A stretch of DNA of 64,000 nt from an uncultured Flavobacteriaceae bacterium (GTDB lineage: Bacteria; Bacteroidota; Bacteroidia; Flavobacteriales; Flavobacteriaceae). The notes below the pieces were generated by a model, which was not told the origin of the DNA, did not search any database, and saw only the letters and a program-made list of their open reading frames with translations. Positions within the stretch are counted from its first letter, which is position 1. Each line of letters starts with the position of its first letter. Positions 45,982 to 55,568 of this stretch are shown here, piece after piece. The DNA lies in contig CAJWLL010000002.1 of NCBI GenBank assembly GCA_913043275.1, positions 1 to 64,000 of the forward strand, in the 5' to 3' direction. A program made the position numbers and the translations under genes.

Positions 45982-47663
45982 GTAATAAAAAACCATTGCT
46001 TCAGGTAGAGGGTCTTTCCATTTCGTTCAAAGAAAAACTTCTTATTAACGGACTTTCCTTTACTGTAAACTCCAATGAGATTGTTGCCATTGTGGGTGAG
46101 TCTGGCAGTGGAAAATCATTGACCGCTCTGTCCATTGCAGGCTTGTTGTTCCAAACCCCATTATCCATCAGTAGTCAAAAAATGGAGTTGAGTGAGCAGG
46201 AACTTTCCCATTTGTCCCAAAAAGATTGGCAGAACGTCAGAGGAAGAGAGTTAGGTATGGTCTTTCAGGAGCCTCAGTCCAGTCTCAATCCCAGTTTGCG
46301 CTGTGGGATTCAGGTCATGGAACGATTACAACAAAATAAGATAGGGATACCTAAAGACCAACGCAACAATGTATTGCAGGCTTTTGAGCAGGTACAATTG
46401 CCCGAGCCAAAACGTATTTTTAAGGCCTATCCTCATGAACTCAGTGGTGGACAAAAACAAAGGGTTATGATCGCCATGGCTTTGATCGGCAATCCTAAAT
46501 TATTGATTGCCGATGAACCCACTACCGCACTAGATGTGACTGTGCAAAAGGAAATCTTGACCCTTATTAAAGACCGACAAAATGCCCACAAAATGAGTGT
46601 TTTGTTCATCTCCCACGACCTGAGTTTGGTAGCCCATTTTGCCGATAGGGTATTGGTAATGCACCAGGGAAGGATTGTTGAAAGTGGAACCGTAACTAAA
46701 ATCTTTAAAAATCCTCAAGATAAATACACTCAAGGACTGTTGTATGCCCGACCAAATCCGGACAAGCGACTAAAACGATTGCCCACGGTGGCAGATTTTT
46801 CTAAAAAACAAAAAAGCTTTATCTCCATTTCTAAGAGGGAAAGGGTCAAAAAACACCAGGCACTCTATACTCAAAAACCTTTGCTGGAGGTTAAAGGATT
46901 GGTAAAAGAATTTCCGCTGACCCGAAACTGGTTTAAAAAAAACCAAAGACTTAAAGCGGTAGACGAGGTAAGTTTTAAGCTCTATCCAGGAGAGACCCTT
47001 GGCCTAGTAGGGGAGTCGGGTTGTGGGAAATCCACTATTACTCGTGCTTTGGTAGATCTCGATCCCCCAACAGCAGGAGAAATCCGATATAAAGGACGCT
47101 CGATAGTAGGACTCAATTCCAAGGAATTAAGGGATCTGCGCAAGCAAATCCAATTGGTATTTCAAGACCCATTTGCAGCCCTGCACCCTCTCAAACATAT
47201 CGGAGATGCTATTAAAGAGCCAATTTATGTTCACAGTTTGATCAGAGGAAAAGAGGCCCAAAAACAAAGGGTAATACAGCTCTTGGAACAGGTAGGACTT
47301 GAGTCAGAACATTACCACCGTTATCCGCATCAGTTGTCTGGTGGAGAGCGACAAAGGGTAGTCATTGCCCGGGCCCTGGCTACAGAGCCCCAATTACTTT
47401 TGCTGGATGAATCCGTTGCTGCTTTGGACATCTCCGTTCAGGCACAGGTACTTAATTTACTGAATGACCTTAAAGAAAAATTACAATTATCCTACCTTTT
47501 TATCTCCCACGATCTGAATGTGGTAAAATACATGGCCGATAGGGTTTTGGTGATGCAAAAAGGGATTTTGGTGGAAGAGGGAGAAGCCGATGATTTGTAT
47601 TTTCATCCCAAAAAGCCCTATACAAGAAAGCTTATTGCGGCAATGCCTGTCCACATGATTTAA
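45978..47663 (+). CDS. Fused tandem ABC transporter ATPase, oligopeptide/dipeptide type
   Basis: The 561-residue protein is two ABC ATPase domains in tandem, as in DppD-DppF fusions. Domain 1 (about 5-260): Walker A GESGSGKS, signature LSGGQKQR, Walker B LLIADEP. Domain 2 (about 300-560): Walker A GESGCGKS, signature LSGGERQR, Walker B LLLLDES. In the second Walker B the usual Pro after Glu is Ser. The oligopeptide-transporter C-terminal segment follows domain 1. No permease or binding-protein gene lies next to it, so the ATPase must work with proteins encoded elsewhere. Confidence 0.95.
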   Translation: MSNKKPLLQVEGLSISFKEKLLINGLSFTVNSNEIVAIVGESGSGKSLTALSIAGLLFQTPLSISSQKMELSEQELSHLSQKDWQNVRGRELGMVFQEPQSSLNPSLRCGIQVMERLQQNKIGIPKDQRNNVLQAFEQVQLPEPKRIFKAYPHELSGGQKQRVMIAMALIGNPKLLIADEPTTALDVTVQKEILTLIKDRQNAHKMSVLFISHDLSLVAHFADRVLVMHQGRIVESGTVTKIFKNPQDKYTQGLLYARPNPDKRLKRLPTVADFSKKQKSFISISKRERVKKHQALYTQKPLLEVKGLVKEFPLTRNWFKKNQRLKAVDEVSFKLYPGETLGLVGESGCGKSTITRALVDLDPPTAGEIRYKGRSIVGLNSKELRDLRKQIQLVFQDPFAALHPLKHIGDAIKEPIYVHSLIRGKEAQKQRVIQLLEQVGLESEHYHRYPHQLSGGERQRVVIARALATEPQLLLLDESVAALDISVQAQVLNLLNDLKEKLQLSYLFISHDLNVVKYMADRVLVMQKGILVEEGEADDLYFHPKKPYTRKLIAAMPVHMI

Positions 47664-47750
47664 TAAATTTGACCTTGAACATAAAATGCTGATTTATAAT
47701 TTTTTAAATAAATTGTAAAAGAGTTCTTCAATTTTATTTAATTTAACTAA

Positions 47751-49139
47751 ATGGTCAGAATATTCTTATTTATTTTAACAATGAGCCTTATACTATCATG
47801 CTCAAAATCAGACTCAGAGGGCTCTTTATCATCTGAAACAAATAATTCAAATTCCCCTGAAACATTCGGTGAATGGTCACCTTCATTTACTGATCAGACG
47901 AATAATTTTGTTCAATCTAGAACCGGGTCCAATGGAACTAATGAAACAAGAGAGATTAATGTAAACTCAAATGAACAAGTGGATATTTCTAAAGAAAAGG
48001 ATTTGGATATAAATAAAGATGGAGATAATTACGATATTATAACTGAGACAACATCTACTTATACTGCTAGTGAAGGGTTAGGATCTTTTTCATCTTCTGG
48101 AATAATTACAGTCAAGAGTGATATTGATATTGAAATTAAAAATGAAGGTTTAGTAGATATTGATATATCCGAAATAAGCTCTGGTCAGATTAAATTAGTT
48201 GCAAATCCTTCTAGCGGATTTAGATTTCTAGGATGGGATGGTCCATCTGTTTCAGTGCCTAAGTCTTCAAATCCTCTTGTATTGTTAGTTGATTATGATA
48301 AACAGATCAAAGCAAACTTTCTTAACATCATAGATCCAGATTTTACAGATATAGGTTTTCACGCTGACTCAATATACAGTAAAATAGACCCAAATAGTTT
48401 ATTAAGTTATGTTGATGCTTTTATTTTAGACGCTGAGAGATATGGACTTGATTTAACTTACGTGAGAGATCATTGTTATAATATTGTAATTGAGGAGTTT
48501 GTTAATATAGTAGCTAGTGGAGCGACAATGGTTGGTTGCGTTGATACCCAAGTGAGAGTTATGTTAAATAAAGCTGATTGGGAACAAAATATTCAACCTT
48601 TTTTGGACCATTCCAAAGGTTTTTACAAAGATCCCTACATGTTTGGATTTCACTTAATTTGGCACGAGTTAGGTCACGACATTCTTAATCTTCAGCATAC
48701 ATGTAATGAGACGCCTAATTTCCTTAACCACCCTAGCAAATGTGCTAATGGAAACAAAATACTTCAATATACATCTGACATGTTATGGTTTACTGATGAC
48801 ACCAATCCTGAAAAAAGCCAAGAAAATAAGGGTTTTCATAGGGCAGTTTCAAATTATTATAACCTAATTAATCAAAATCCAAATACTGTAAAATATACCT
48901 CCACTACCCATGGAGATATTCCGTGTCCTGTTCCATCATCAGCAACATGGACTAGAGAAATTGGTGATTGGAGATATACTCAACAGGTTGGAGAAGACAG
49001 TTATGCTCAAGATTGGTGTTATTCTAAAGAAAGAACTGGCAGCTCTAATTCAGAGTTTATTGGTGGCTCTAGAAGAAAAAAAACAGTGCAGCAGTTTAAT
49101 AATTATAACCTCATTGAGTGCAATGTTGCAAAATGGTAG
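47751..49139 (+). CDS. Putative zinc metalloprotease lipoprotein with InlB-like repeat domain
   Basis: The 462-residue protein has a lipoprotein signal (SLILSC, C17), a long Ser/Thr/Asn/Asp-rich spacer (about 18-135), a bacterial repeat domain at about 140-195 (VANPSSGFRFLGWDG, then IKANFLNI) and a C-terminal part with the metal motif H305-E-L-G-H309 (IWHELGHDIL). A third His, H316, follows seven residues later, one residue beyond the metzincin spacing. Substrate and family are not clear. The gene is visibly more AT-rich than its neighbours and starts 87 bases after the ABC gene, with no strong promoter box; it may be a recent acquisition. Confidence 0.75.
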   Translation: MVRIFLFILTMSLILSCSKSDSEGSLSSETNNSNSPETFGEWSPSFTDQTNNFVQSRTGSNGTNETREINVNSNEQVDISKEKDLDINKDGDNYDIITETTSTYTASEGLGSFSSSGIITVKSDIDIEIKNEGLVDIDISEISSGQIKLVANPSSGFRFLGWDGPSVSVPKSSNPLVLLVDYDKQIKANFLNIIDPDFTDIGFHADSIYSKIDPNSLLSYVDAFILDAERYGLDLTYVRDHCYNIVIEEFVNIVASGATMVGCVDTQVRVMLNKADWEQNIQPFLDHSKGFYKDPYMFGFHLIWHELGHDILNLQHTCNETPNFLNHPSKCANGNKILQYTSDMLWFTDDTNPEKSQENKGFHRAVSNYYNLINQNPNTVKYTSTTHGDIPCPVPSSATWTREIGDWRYTQQVGEDSYAQDWCYSKERTGSSNSEFIGGSRRKKTVQQFNNYNLIECNVAKW

Positions 49140-49237
49140 ATTAATTCTATAATTAATAAACCTTTATTTAGACAAGGTACTTGATTACTAGAATTTATTA
49201 ATGTTTTAACCTTAAGCTAAGTGCATAGAATTTGTTT

Positions 49238-50275
49238 TTAAGGGGCTGGGTTGGGGATGTCTTCATGAATTACATTAATAGCTTTTATAATTTCCTTGGA
49301 GAGTTTGACCTTGCAGCTAGCGATATTTTCCTTTAGCTGCTCCATGTTAGTAGCTCCAATAATGTTGGAGGTAACAAAGCTACGATCGTTGACAAATGCC
49401 AGTGACAAATCGGTTAGTGAAAGGCCCACTTCTTTGGCAAGTTTGGCATAGCGTTCGGTAGCTTCGAAGGATTTTTTTCCGCTGTATCTTGCCAAATTTT
49501 CAAACAAAGCCAAGCGGCTGTTAGGAGGGATTTGACCATTGCGGTATTTTCCCGAAAGCACTCCAAAGCCTAATGGGGAATAGGCCAAAAGTCCGATGTT
49601 CTCTCTGTGGCAAATCTCTGAGCTTCCAATTTCAAAAAGTCGATTGAGTAAGGAATAGGGATTTTGTACAGTAATCATTTTGGTAGGAGGGTACTTGGAG
49701 GCTTGTAAAAAACGCATGATTCCCCAAGGATTTTCATTGGATAGCCCCACCTGTCTTATCTTTCCTGCTTTAATATTTTGATCAAGCGCATCGAGGACGG
49801 CTTCAAAATTCTCTACCCAAAGATCGTTGGGGTCGTATCGAAAACTCCTCACTCCAAAAGTATTGGTTTTTCTTTCCGGCCAGTGCAACTGATAGAGGTC
49901 AATATAGTCAGTTTGTAATCTTTTTAGGCTATTCTCGATAGCCTGGTCTATATGTATTTTTTTAAAGCTTAGGTTTTTCCGTATGTGTTTGGTGTAATCT
50001 CCAGGCCCAGCGATTTTTGTGGCCAAGATAATCTTGTTTCGATTGGCAGTTTTTTTGAACCATGTGCCTATGATCCGTTCGGTTTCTCCTTGGGTTTCTG
50101 CAGTGGCAGGAACGGGATAGAGTTCAGCTACATCAAAAAAATTAACCCCTTGTTCCAGTGCGTAATCCATTTGCTGGTGACCTTCGGCCTCCGTATTTTG
50201 CATCCCCCAAGTCATGGTGCCCAAGCAAATTTTACTGACCTTGATATCAGTATTGGGCAAAAGATTGTAATCCAT
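49238..50275 (-). CDS. Aldo/keto reductase, Tas-like
   Basis: The 345-residue TIM-barrel enzyme has the AKR signature: GTMTWGMQNTEAE, FFDVAELYP with catalytic D49 and Y54, ATKIAGPG with the catalytic Lys, LQLHWP-like DLYQLHWP and the C-terminal NADPH site IIGATNMEQL. Closest resemblance is to E. coli Tas. Substrate is unknown. It begins 3 bases after the OmpA gene stop and ends a minus-strand run glyS-xth-ompA-akr. Confidence 0.94.
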   Translation of the reverse strand: MDYNLLPNTDIKVSKICLGTMTWGMQNTEAEGHQQMDYALEQGVNFFDVAELYPVPATAETQGETERIIGTWFKKTANRNKIILATKIAGPGDYTKHIRKNLSFKKIHIDQAIENSLKRLQTDYIDLYQLHWPERKTNTFGVRSFRYDPNDLWVENFEAVLDALDQNIKAGKIRQVGLSNENPWGIMRFLQASKYPPTKMITVQNPYSLLNRLFEIGSSEICHRENIGLLAYSPLGFGVLSGKYRNGQIPPNSRLALFENLARYSGKKSFEATERYAKLAKEVGLSLTDLSLAFVNDRSFVTSNIIGATNMEQLKENIASCKVKLSKEIIKAINVIHEDIPNPAP

Positions 50276-50278
50276 AAT

Positions 50279-51175
50279 TTAGTCTATGGTATTGATGATT
50301 TGTTTTATTTCGTCTAATTGAGGACTGAGTACTACCTCTATTCTGCGATTGGATGCACGACCCAATCGAGTAGAATTTGGAGCAATAGGTAAGTATTCTC
50401 CTCTTCCGGCGGCGGTGAGATTTTGGGGGAGGATATCAGGATTTTCAAGCAATTGTTTAACGATGGCGGTGGCACGTTTAGTGGAGAGGTCCCAGTTACC
50501 CTTCAGTGGTCCTTTTCCGCTATAGGGGACATTGTCAGTATGTCCTTCGATCAGTACAGAAATATCCGGATTGTCGGCCAAAACACTTCCCAAACCGGCG
50601 ATGGCCCTTTCCCCATCTGATTCAACTGTCCAACTGCCAGAACGGAACAAGAGTTTGTTTTCCATTGATACATAGACCTTTCCGTCTCGGGCTTCAACGG
50701 TGAGTCCTTTGCCTTCAAAATTCAGCAGGGCGTCTGATAATTTTTCTTTTAGGCTGCGCATAGCTTCTTCTTGTCTTGCGATTAGGCCTTCTAGTTCATC
50801 CACTCTTGCCATACGATCGGTCAATTCATTTTCCCGTAATGCAATTTTATCCAACAGGCTTTCGTTTTCAGCGATACTTTCTTTGAGAGCTGTTTCACTA
50901 TTTAGTTTAAGTAAATCCAGAGAAGATTCTAGTTTTTCTATTTTCTGCTGTTTTTGGTTGAGGCTGTTCTCTGTTTCTTCCAAAGTGTTTTCTAGAGTGA
51001 CAAATTTTTCTGTCAAATCCTTAATTTCAGTGTTTAGAGTTTCGATGCTTTTAGTTTGACGATTGAAATTGTCTTTGAGTTGAGCGTAGCGGGATTCCAA
51101 ATCATTGAATACACGAATGGAAACACAGGAACTCAGGTTTAAGGCAATGATAATAAAGGCGGTAATTTTTTTCAT
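50279..51175 (-). CDS. OmpA-family lipoprotein with coiled coil
   Basis: From ATG 51175 the protein has 298 residues: a lipoprotein signal (LNLSSC), a long heptad-rich coiled coil (about 25-145) and an OmpA peptidoglycan-binding domain (about 175-290) with IEGHTDNVPY and NRRIEVVL. It would tether the outer membrane to the cell wall. A TTG at 51184 in frame would extend it by three residues; ATG is preferred. It lies 9 bases after the xth stop. Confidence 0.93.
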   Translation of the reverse strand: MKKITAFIIIALNLSSCVSIRVFNDLESRYAQLKDNFNRQTKSIETLNTEIKDLTEKFVTLENTLEETENSLNQKQQKIEKLESSLDLLKLNSETALKESIAENESLLDKIALRENELTDRMARVDELEGLIARQEEAMRSLKEKLSDALLNFEGKGLTVEARDGKVYVSMENKLLFRSGSWTVESDGERAIAGLGSVLADNPDISVLIEGHTDNVPYSGKGPLKGNWDLSTKRATAIVKQLLENPDILPQNLTAAGRGEYLPIAPNSTRLGRASNRRIEVVLSPQLDEIKQIINTID

Positions 51176-51184
51176 AAGATTCAA

Positions 51185-51946
51185 TTAAAATTCTAGTTCT
51201 ACCCCGACTGGGCAATGGTCAGAATGCTTGGCGTCAGGAAGTAGATAGGCACGTCTGATGTTGTCTTTTAGGTTTTCACTCACCAAGTTGTAATCGATGC
51301 GCCAGCCCTTGTTGTTATTTCGGGCGTTGGCCCGATAGCTCCACCAACTATATTGATGGGGTTCCGGATTTAGGTAGCGAAAGGAATCTAAAAATCCACT
51401 ATCTATAAATGCATTGATCCATTCACGCTCTTCGGGCAGAAAGCCAGAAACATTCTTATTGCGAACGGGGTCGTGGATGTCGATAGCACGATGGCAAATG
51501 TTATAATCGCCACAGATCACCAATCGAGGGTATTCTTTTTTGAGGGTGTCGATATAGTTTTGAAAATCGTCCATGAATTTTAATTTATATTCCAATCGGT
51601 CGATGTTGGTTCCGGAGGGGAGATAAAGACTGATGACCGATACATTTTCGAAATCGGCCCTGATGACCCTACCCTCAAAATCCATATGATCGATTCCTGT
51701 GCCTTCTTGAACGTGTAGGGGATTGTTTTTGGTCAAAATGGCAACACCACTGTATCCTTTTTTCTGGGCAGAGTGCCAGTGGTGTTGGTAGCCTAAGTCT
51801 TCAAATTTAGTCGTATCGATTTGTTCGGCCATAGCTTTGATTTCCTGAAGACACAGTACATCAGGAGCAGTTGCTTGAAGCCAGTCAGCAAAACCTTTGT
51901 TGAGTGCAGCACGAATACCATTTACATTATAGGAGAGGATTTTCAA
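51185..51946 (-). CDS. xth: Exodeoxyribonuclease III
   Basis: The 253-residue enzyme is an AP endonuclease / 3'-5' exonuclease of the exonuclease-endonuclease-phosphatase fold. Conserved residues are in LSYNVNGIRAA, CLQEIKA (metal Glu), YLPSGTN, GDYNICH (Asp, Asn) and SDHCPVGVEL (catalytic Asp-His). It repairs abasic sites in DNA. It lies between glyS (73 bases upstream) and ompA. Confidence 0.96.
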   Translation of the reverse strand: MKILSYNVNGIRAALNKGFADWLQATAPDVLCLQEIKAMAEQIDTTKFEDLGYQHHWHSAQKKGYSGVAILTKNNPLHVQEGTGIDHMDFEGRVIRADFENVSVISLYLPSGTNIDRLEYKLKFMDDFQNYIDTLKKEYPRLVICGDYNICHRAIDIHDPVRNKNVSGFLPEEREWINAFIDSGFLDSFRYLNPEPHQYSWWSYRANARNNNKGWRIDYNLVSENLKDNIRRAYLLPDAKHSDHCPVGVELEF

Positions 51947-52019
51947 TATTTGTTTTTTACAAAAGTAAAAAAACCAGTGTGGTATGAAAACTCAAAACAG
52001 AGCTTGAGTCCAAAAGATT

Positions 52020-53558
52020 TTAAAGCTTTTTCAACAATTTGCTCATGGAGAGCTTGTCTTTCAATAGTCCAGCAAGTGCATCTATATGAATTCGTTCCTG
52101 GGCCATTGTGTCCCGATCTCTGATAGTTACACTTTGGTCTTCTATGGTTTGATGATCTATGGTAATACAATAAGGAGTGCCCAGTGCATCTTGCCTGCGA
52201 TAGCGTCTGCCCACAGCATCTTTTTCATCATAGGTGACGGTAAAATCCCACTTGATACCATCAACTATTTTTCGTGCAATTTCTGGAAGTCCGTCTTTTT
52301 TGACCAGGGGAAAGACTGCAAGTTGGGTAGGAGCCAAGACAGGAGGAAGTTTTAGAACTGTTCTGGTAGAACCGTCTTCAAGGGTTTCTTCCTGCAGGGC
52401 TTTGGAAAAGACTGCCAAAAACATCCTATCCAAACCGATTGAAGTTTCGACTACATAGGGTACGTAGTTTTCATTTTTTTCGGGATCGAAATACTGCAGT
52501 TTTTTTCCGGCAAATTTTTCGTGGTTCCCCAAATCAAAATCGGTTCGAGAATGAATACCCTCCAGCTCTTTGAATCCAAAGGGAAACTGGAATTCTATAT
52601 CGGTGGCAGCATCAGCATAGTGGGCCAGTTTGTCATGGTCATGGAAACGATAGTTTTCGTTTCCAAGCCCAAGTTCCTGATGCCATTTGAGTCTTTTTTC
52701 CTTCCAGTACTCGTACCATTCTTTTTGTGTTCCTGGAGGAATGAAAAATTGCATTTCCATTTGCTCGAACTCGCGCATTCGAAAGATAAATTGACGGGCT
52801 ACGATTTCATTTCTAAAGGCTTTCCCTGTCTGTGCAATCCCGAAGGGGAGTTTCATTCTTCCTGATTTTTGGACATTAAGGAAGTTGACAAAAATTCCTT
52901 GAGCTGTTTCGGGTCGCAAATAGAGATCCATGGCAGTATCGGCTGACGCACCCAGTTTGGTGCCAAACATGAGGTTGAATTGCTTTACGTCGGTCCAGTT
53001 ACGGGAACCCGATTCTGGACAGGCGATTTCCAGTTCTTCGATTAGTGCTTTCAAATCGGCTAAATCCTCCTTTTCTAGGGATAATCCCATGCGTTTTTGA
53101 ATGCTTTCTACTTTAGTTCGGTATTCCAATATCCTGGGGTTGGTAGAGTAAAACTGATCTTTGTCAAAAGAATCTCCAAAACGCTTAGCGGCTTTTTTAA
53201 TTTCTTTGTTGATTTTGTTTTCAATCTTAGCGACATAATCCTCAATTAAGACGTCAGCACGGTATCTTTTTTTAGAGTCTTTATTATCGATTAGTGGATC
53301 GTTAAAAGCATCAATGTGACCTGAGGATTTCCAAGTTGTAGGGTGCATGAAAATGGCAGCATCAATCCCTACGATATTTTCATTGAGTTGAACCATGGCT
53401 TTCCACCAGTAATCACGGATATTTTTCTTAAGAGTTACCCCGTTTTGCCCATAATCGTAAACAGCACTCAAGCCATCGTAAATTTCACTGGATTGAAAAA
53501 TAAAACCATATTCTTTGGCATGGGATATTACTTTTTTAAAGGTCTCAGATTGTTGCAT
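52020..53558 (-). CDS. glyS: Glycyl-tRNA synthetase, homodimeric type
   Basis: From ATG 53558 (MQQSETFKKVI) the enzyme has 512 residues; the upstream in-frame ATG at 53603 adds 15 non-family residues. It is the alpha2 type of class II synthetase found in Bacteroidota and eukaryotes: motif 1 region IFVNFLN, motif 2 AFRNEIVARQFIFRMREFEQ, motif 3 GLDRMFLAVFS and the C-terminal anticodon-binding domain from about 410. A possible -7 box (TATTTTTG, minus strand, 53566-53573) is very close to the start. Confidence 0.97.
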   Translation of the reverse strand: MQQSETFKKVISHAKEYGFIFQSSEIYDGLSAVYDYGQNGVTLKKNIRDYWWKAMVQLNENIVGIDAAIFMHPTTWKSSGHIDAFNDPLIDNKDSKKRYRADVLIEDYVAKIENKINKEIKKAAKRFGDSFDKDQFYSTNPRILEYRTKVESIQKRMGLSLEKEDLADLKALIEELEIACPESGSRNWTDVKQFNLMFGTKLGASADTAMDLYLRPETAQGIFVNFLNVQKSGRMKLPFGIAQTGKAFRNEIVARQFIFRMREFEQMEMQFFIPPGTQKEWYEYWKEKRLKWHQELGLGNENYRFHDHDKLAHYADAATDIEFQFPFGFKELEGIHSRTDFDLGNHEKFAGKKLQYFDPEKNENYVPYVVETSIGLDRMFLAVFSKALQEETLEDGSTRTVLKLPPVLAPTQLAVFPLVKKDGLPEIARKIVDGIKWDFTVTYDEKDAVGRRYRRQDALGTPYCITIDHQTIEDQSVTIRDRDTMAQERIHIDALAGLLKDKLSMSKLLKKL

Positions 53559-53758
53559 AGTGTAGCAAAAATAAGCCTTTTTCGTATTTATAGACGCTTT
53601 CAATCAATTTCGATTAAAAAATTAGTAAAGCTAACGCTTGGAGTTTTTGTTGTATAAATTCAATTTTGAGGCCAAGAGGAGGCTGCCTTAGTATTGAATC
53701 GCTTGCAAGTAGGTTGTCTTGAGAATATTGCGTTATTTTGTGTGCACAACTGATGGGC

Positions 53759-55456
53759 ATGAATAAATTTGGAAAGTACTTTTTATTCTTTTTGATTTTG
53801 GCTTCCTTCATCCAATGTGCCAGAAAATCTATTCCAACAGGAGGCTTAAAGGATACCTTGCCCCCGATTATGATTAACTCTTCCCCCAAGATGAATACGG
53901 TTTTTTTTGACAAGGAAAAAATCACGATTACTTTCGACGAGTTTATAAATCTTAAAGACCTTTCCAAGCAGTTGATTATCTCCCCTCCTTTGCAACCAGA
54001 TCAATACAAAATCAAACCTCAGGGGACAGTTGCAAAAAAAATTCAGATTGAATTATTGGACTCACTGAAAGAGGGAACGACATATACCTTTAATTTTGGG
54101 GAAAGCATTGTCGACAACAATGAGGGCAATCCTTTGCCTTTTTTTCGCTACGCTTTGTCAACGGGCCCCATTATTGACTCCCTAGAAATTTCGGGAAAAA
54201 TCACCGATGCTTATGAACGAATTACTAAGCCATATACCTCAATTCAATTGTACCCTGTTGACAGTACCTTTTCTGACTCTACCATTTTCTTGAAAAAGCC
54301 TTTTTATGCGACGAGCACCTTGGACTCTGTGATTTATAATTTTAAAAACTTGCGCCCTGACACCTATGAAATTATTGCGATAAAGGATGTGGGCGGAAAT
54401 TATTTATTCGATCAAAATGTTGATAAAATTGGGTTCTTGGAAAAGCAAATTACCCTTCCAGGGGATAGTATTGTCAACTTTAGGATTTTTAATGAAATTC
54501 CCAATCTATTCTGGACGAGGCCCTTTTTTATCAACACTAATCAAATAGGTTTTGGATATTATGGCGAAGCTGATATTAGTGCGATAGAGGTGGAAAGTAA
54601 AGTGCCCTATAATTTTAGATATCTGATTAATAAAAATAGAGAAAAGGATACTTTGCATTTTTGGTTTAGGGGAGACAAAATAGATTCATTGAAGTTTGCT
54701 ATAAAAGAAAAAGACACCACCCGTATTTTCAACGTAAAGTTCAGAAAAGAATTGAGAGATTCCTTAGAAATCTCTCCCTTTACCAAACCAACTATGGGCT
54801 TGTTGGACAGTTTTAAGATTCAATCGAATTTGCCTTTGGTCAAAATCAATTTGGATTTGATTAAGATTAAAGGATTGGATTCGCTAGCCGTTCCTTTTAA
54901 GGCATCTTTGGACAAAAATTACGATAGGCTCTCTCTTTTTTATGATTGGTTGCCCAATGATAATTACAAAATTGAATTGATGCCCAATGCTTTGATAGAC
55001 TTTTGGGGGAGCACCCATGACACCCTAAAATTTGACTTCAAAACTAATCCCATTTCGGATTATGGTAATATTTTCCTACAAATACTCAGAGAAGATGAAG
55101 ATCCTTTTATATTGGAATTGATCACCCTTAAGGGAGAAAGCTTAAGGCGATTTGATCTGTCCAATGAATTGGATTATTATGAATTCAACCACCTACTACC
55201 TGGAAATTATTTATTTCGATATATCAAAGACAAAAACGGAAACAAAAAGTGGGATACAGGAAATTACCTAAAAAAAATTCAACCCGAGATGGTTTATTAT
55301 TCTCCAGACACGATTGAGTTAAGGGCCAACTGGGACATTAATCAGCAATTGAAAATTCCTTCAGAGGTTCAAAGTTTTTCAAGTGTTGATTTTTTGGATA
55401 TTAATATTGAAGATAAGACCCTTCAAGCTAAGGATTCTTTGGAAAAATTAAATTAA
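53759..55456 (+). CDS. Ig-like domain lipoprotein
   Basis: From ATG 53759 the protein has 565 residues: a lipoprotein signal ending SFIQC (with RKSIPTGGLKD behind it), an N-terminal bacterial Ig-like (Big_5) domain at about 35-140 (PPIMINSSPKMN, ITITFDEFI, GTTYTFNFGESI) and a long beta-rich remainder. This is a widespread Bacteroidota surface-lipoprotein family of unknown function. An upstream ATG at 53738 would shift the signal peptide by seven residues. The gene has glyS divergent upstream and is followed by a 27-residue peptide gene. Confidence 0.85.
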   Translation: MNKFGKYFLFFLILASFIQCARKSIPTGGLKDTLPPIMINSSPKMNTVFFDKEKITITFDEFINLKDLSKQLIISPPLQPDQYKIKPQGTVAKKIQIELLDSLKEGTTYTFNFGESIVDNNEGNPLPFFRYALSTGPIIDSLEISGKITDAYERITKPYTSIQLYPVDSTFSDSTIFLKKPFYATSTLDSVIYNFKNLRPDTYEIIAIKDVGGNYLFDQNVDKIGFLEKQITLPGDSIVNFRIFNEIPNLFWTRPFFINTNQIGFGYYGEADISAIEVESKVPYNFRYLINKNREKDTLHFWFRGDKIDSLKFAIKEKDTTRIFNVKFRKELRDSLEISPFTKPTMGLLDSFKIQSNLPLVKINLDLIKIKGLDSLAVPFKASLDKNYDRLSLFYDWLPNDNYKIELMPNALIDFWGSTHDTLKFDFKTNPISDYGNIFLQILREDEDPFILELITLKGESLRRFDLSNELDYYEFNHLLPGNYLFRYIKDKNGNKKWDTGNYLKKIQPEMVYYSPDTIELRANWDINQQLKIPSEVQSFSSVDFLDINIEDKTLQAKDSLEKLN

Positions 55457-55479
55457 TAGTATCTTTAAAAATAAAAACA

Positions 55480-55563
55480 ATGGGTGGAGGTAATATTGTA
55501 CTCGCTTCTCTTTTTATTTGTGTTGTTCTCGGTGTTTTGGCCATGATAAAATCCAGACTCTAA
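55480..55563 (+). CDS. 27-residue single-span membrane peptide
   Basis: ATG 55480 opens a frame coding GGGN, then a hydrophobic stretch (IVLASLFICVVLGVLAM), then IKSRL and a TAA. The layout, a short polar N-terminus, one transmembrane helix and a basic C-terminus, is that of known small membrane proteins. It begins 23 bases after the Ig-like lipoprotein stop and ends 5 bases before the convergent cytochrome gene. Only composition and position support it; it may be chance. Confidence 0.5.
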   Translation: MGGGNIVLASLFICVVLGVLAMIKSRL

Positions 55564-55568
55564 GTGGG

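Noticed and set aside
50700-51059. Ser-rich 119-codon open frame antisense to the OmpA lipoprotein gene
   Set aside because: Its low-complexity Ser/Phe composition is the mirror of the coiled-coil codons on the real strand.
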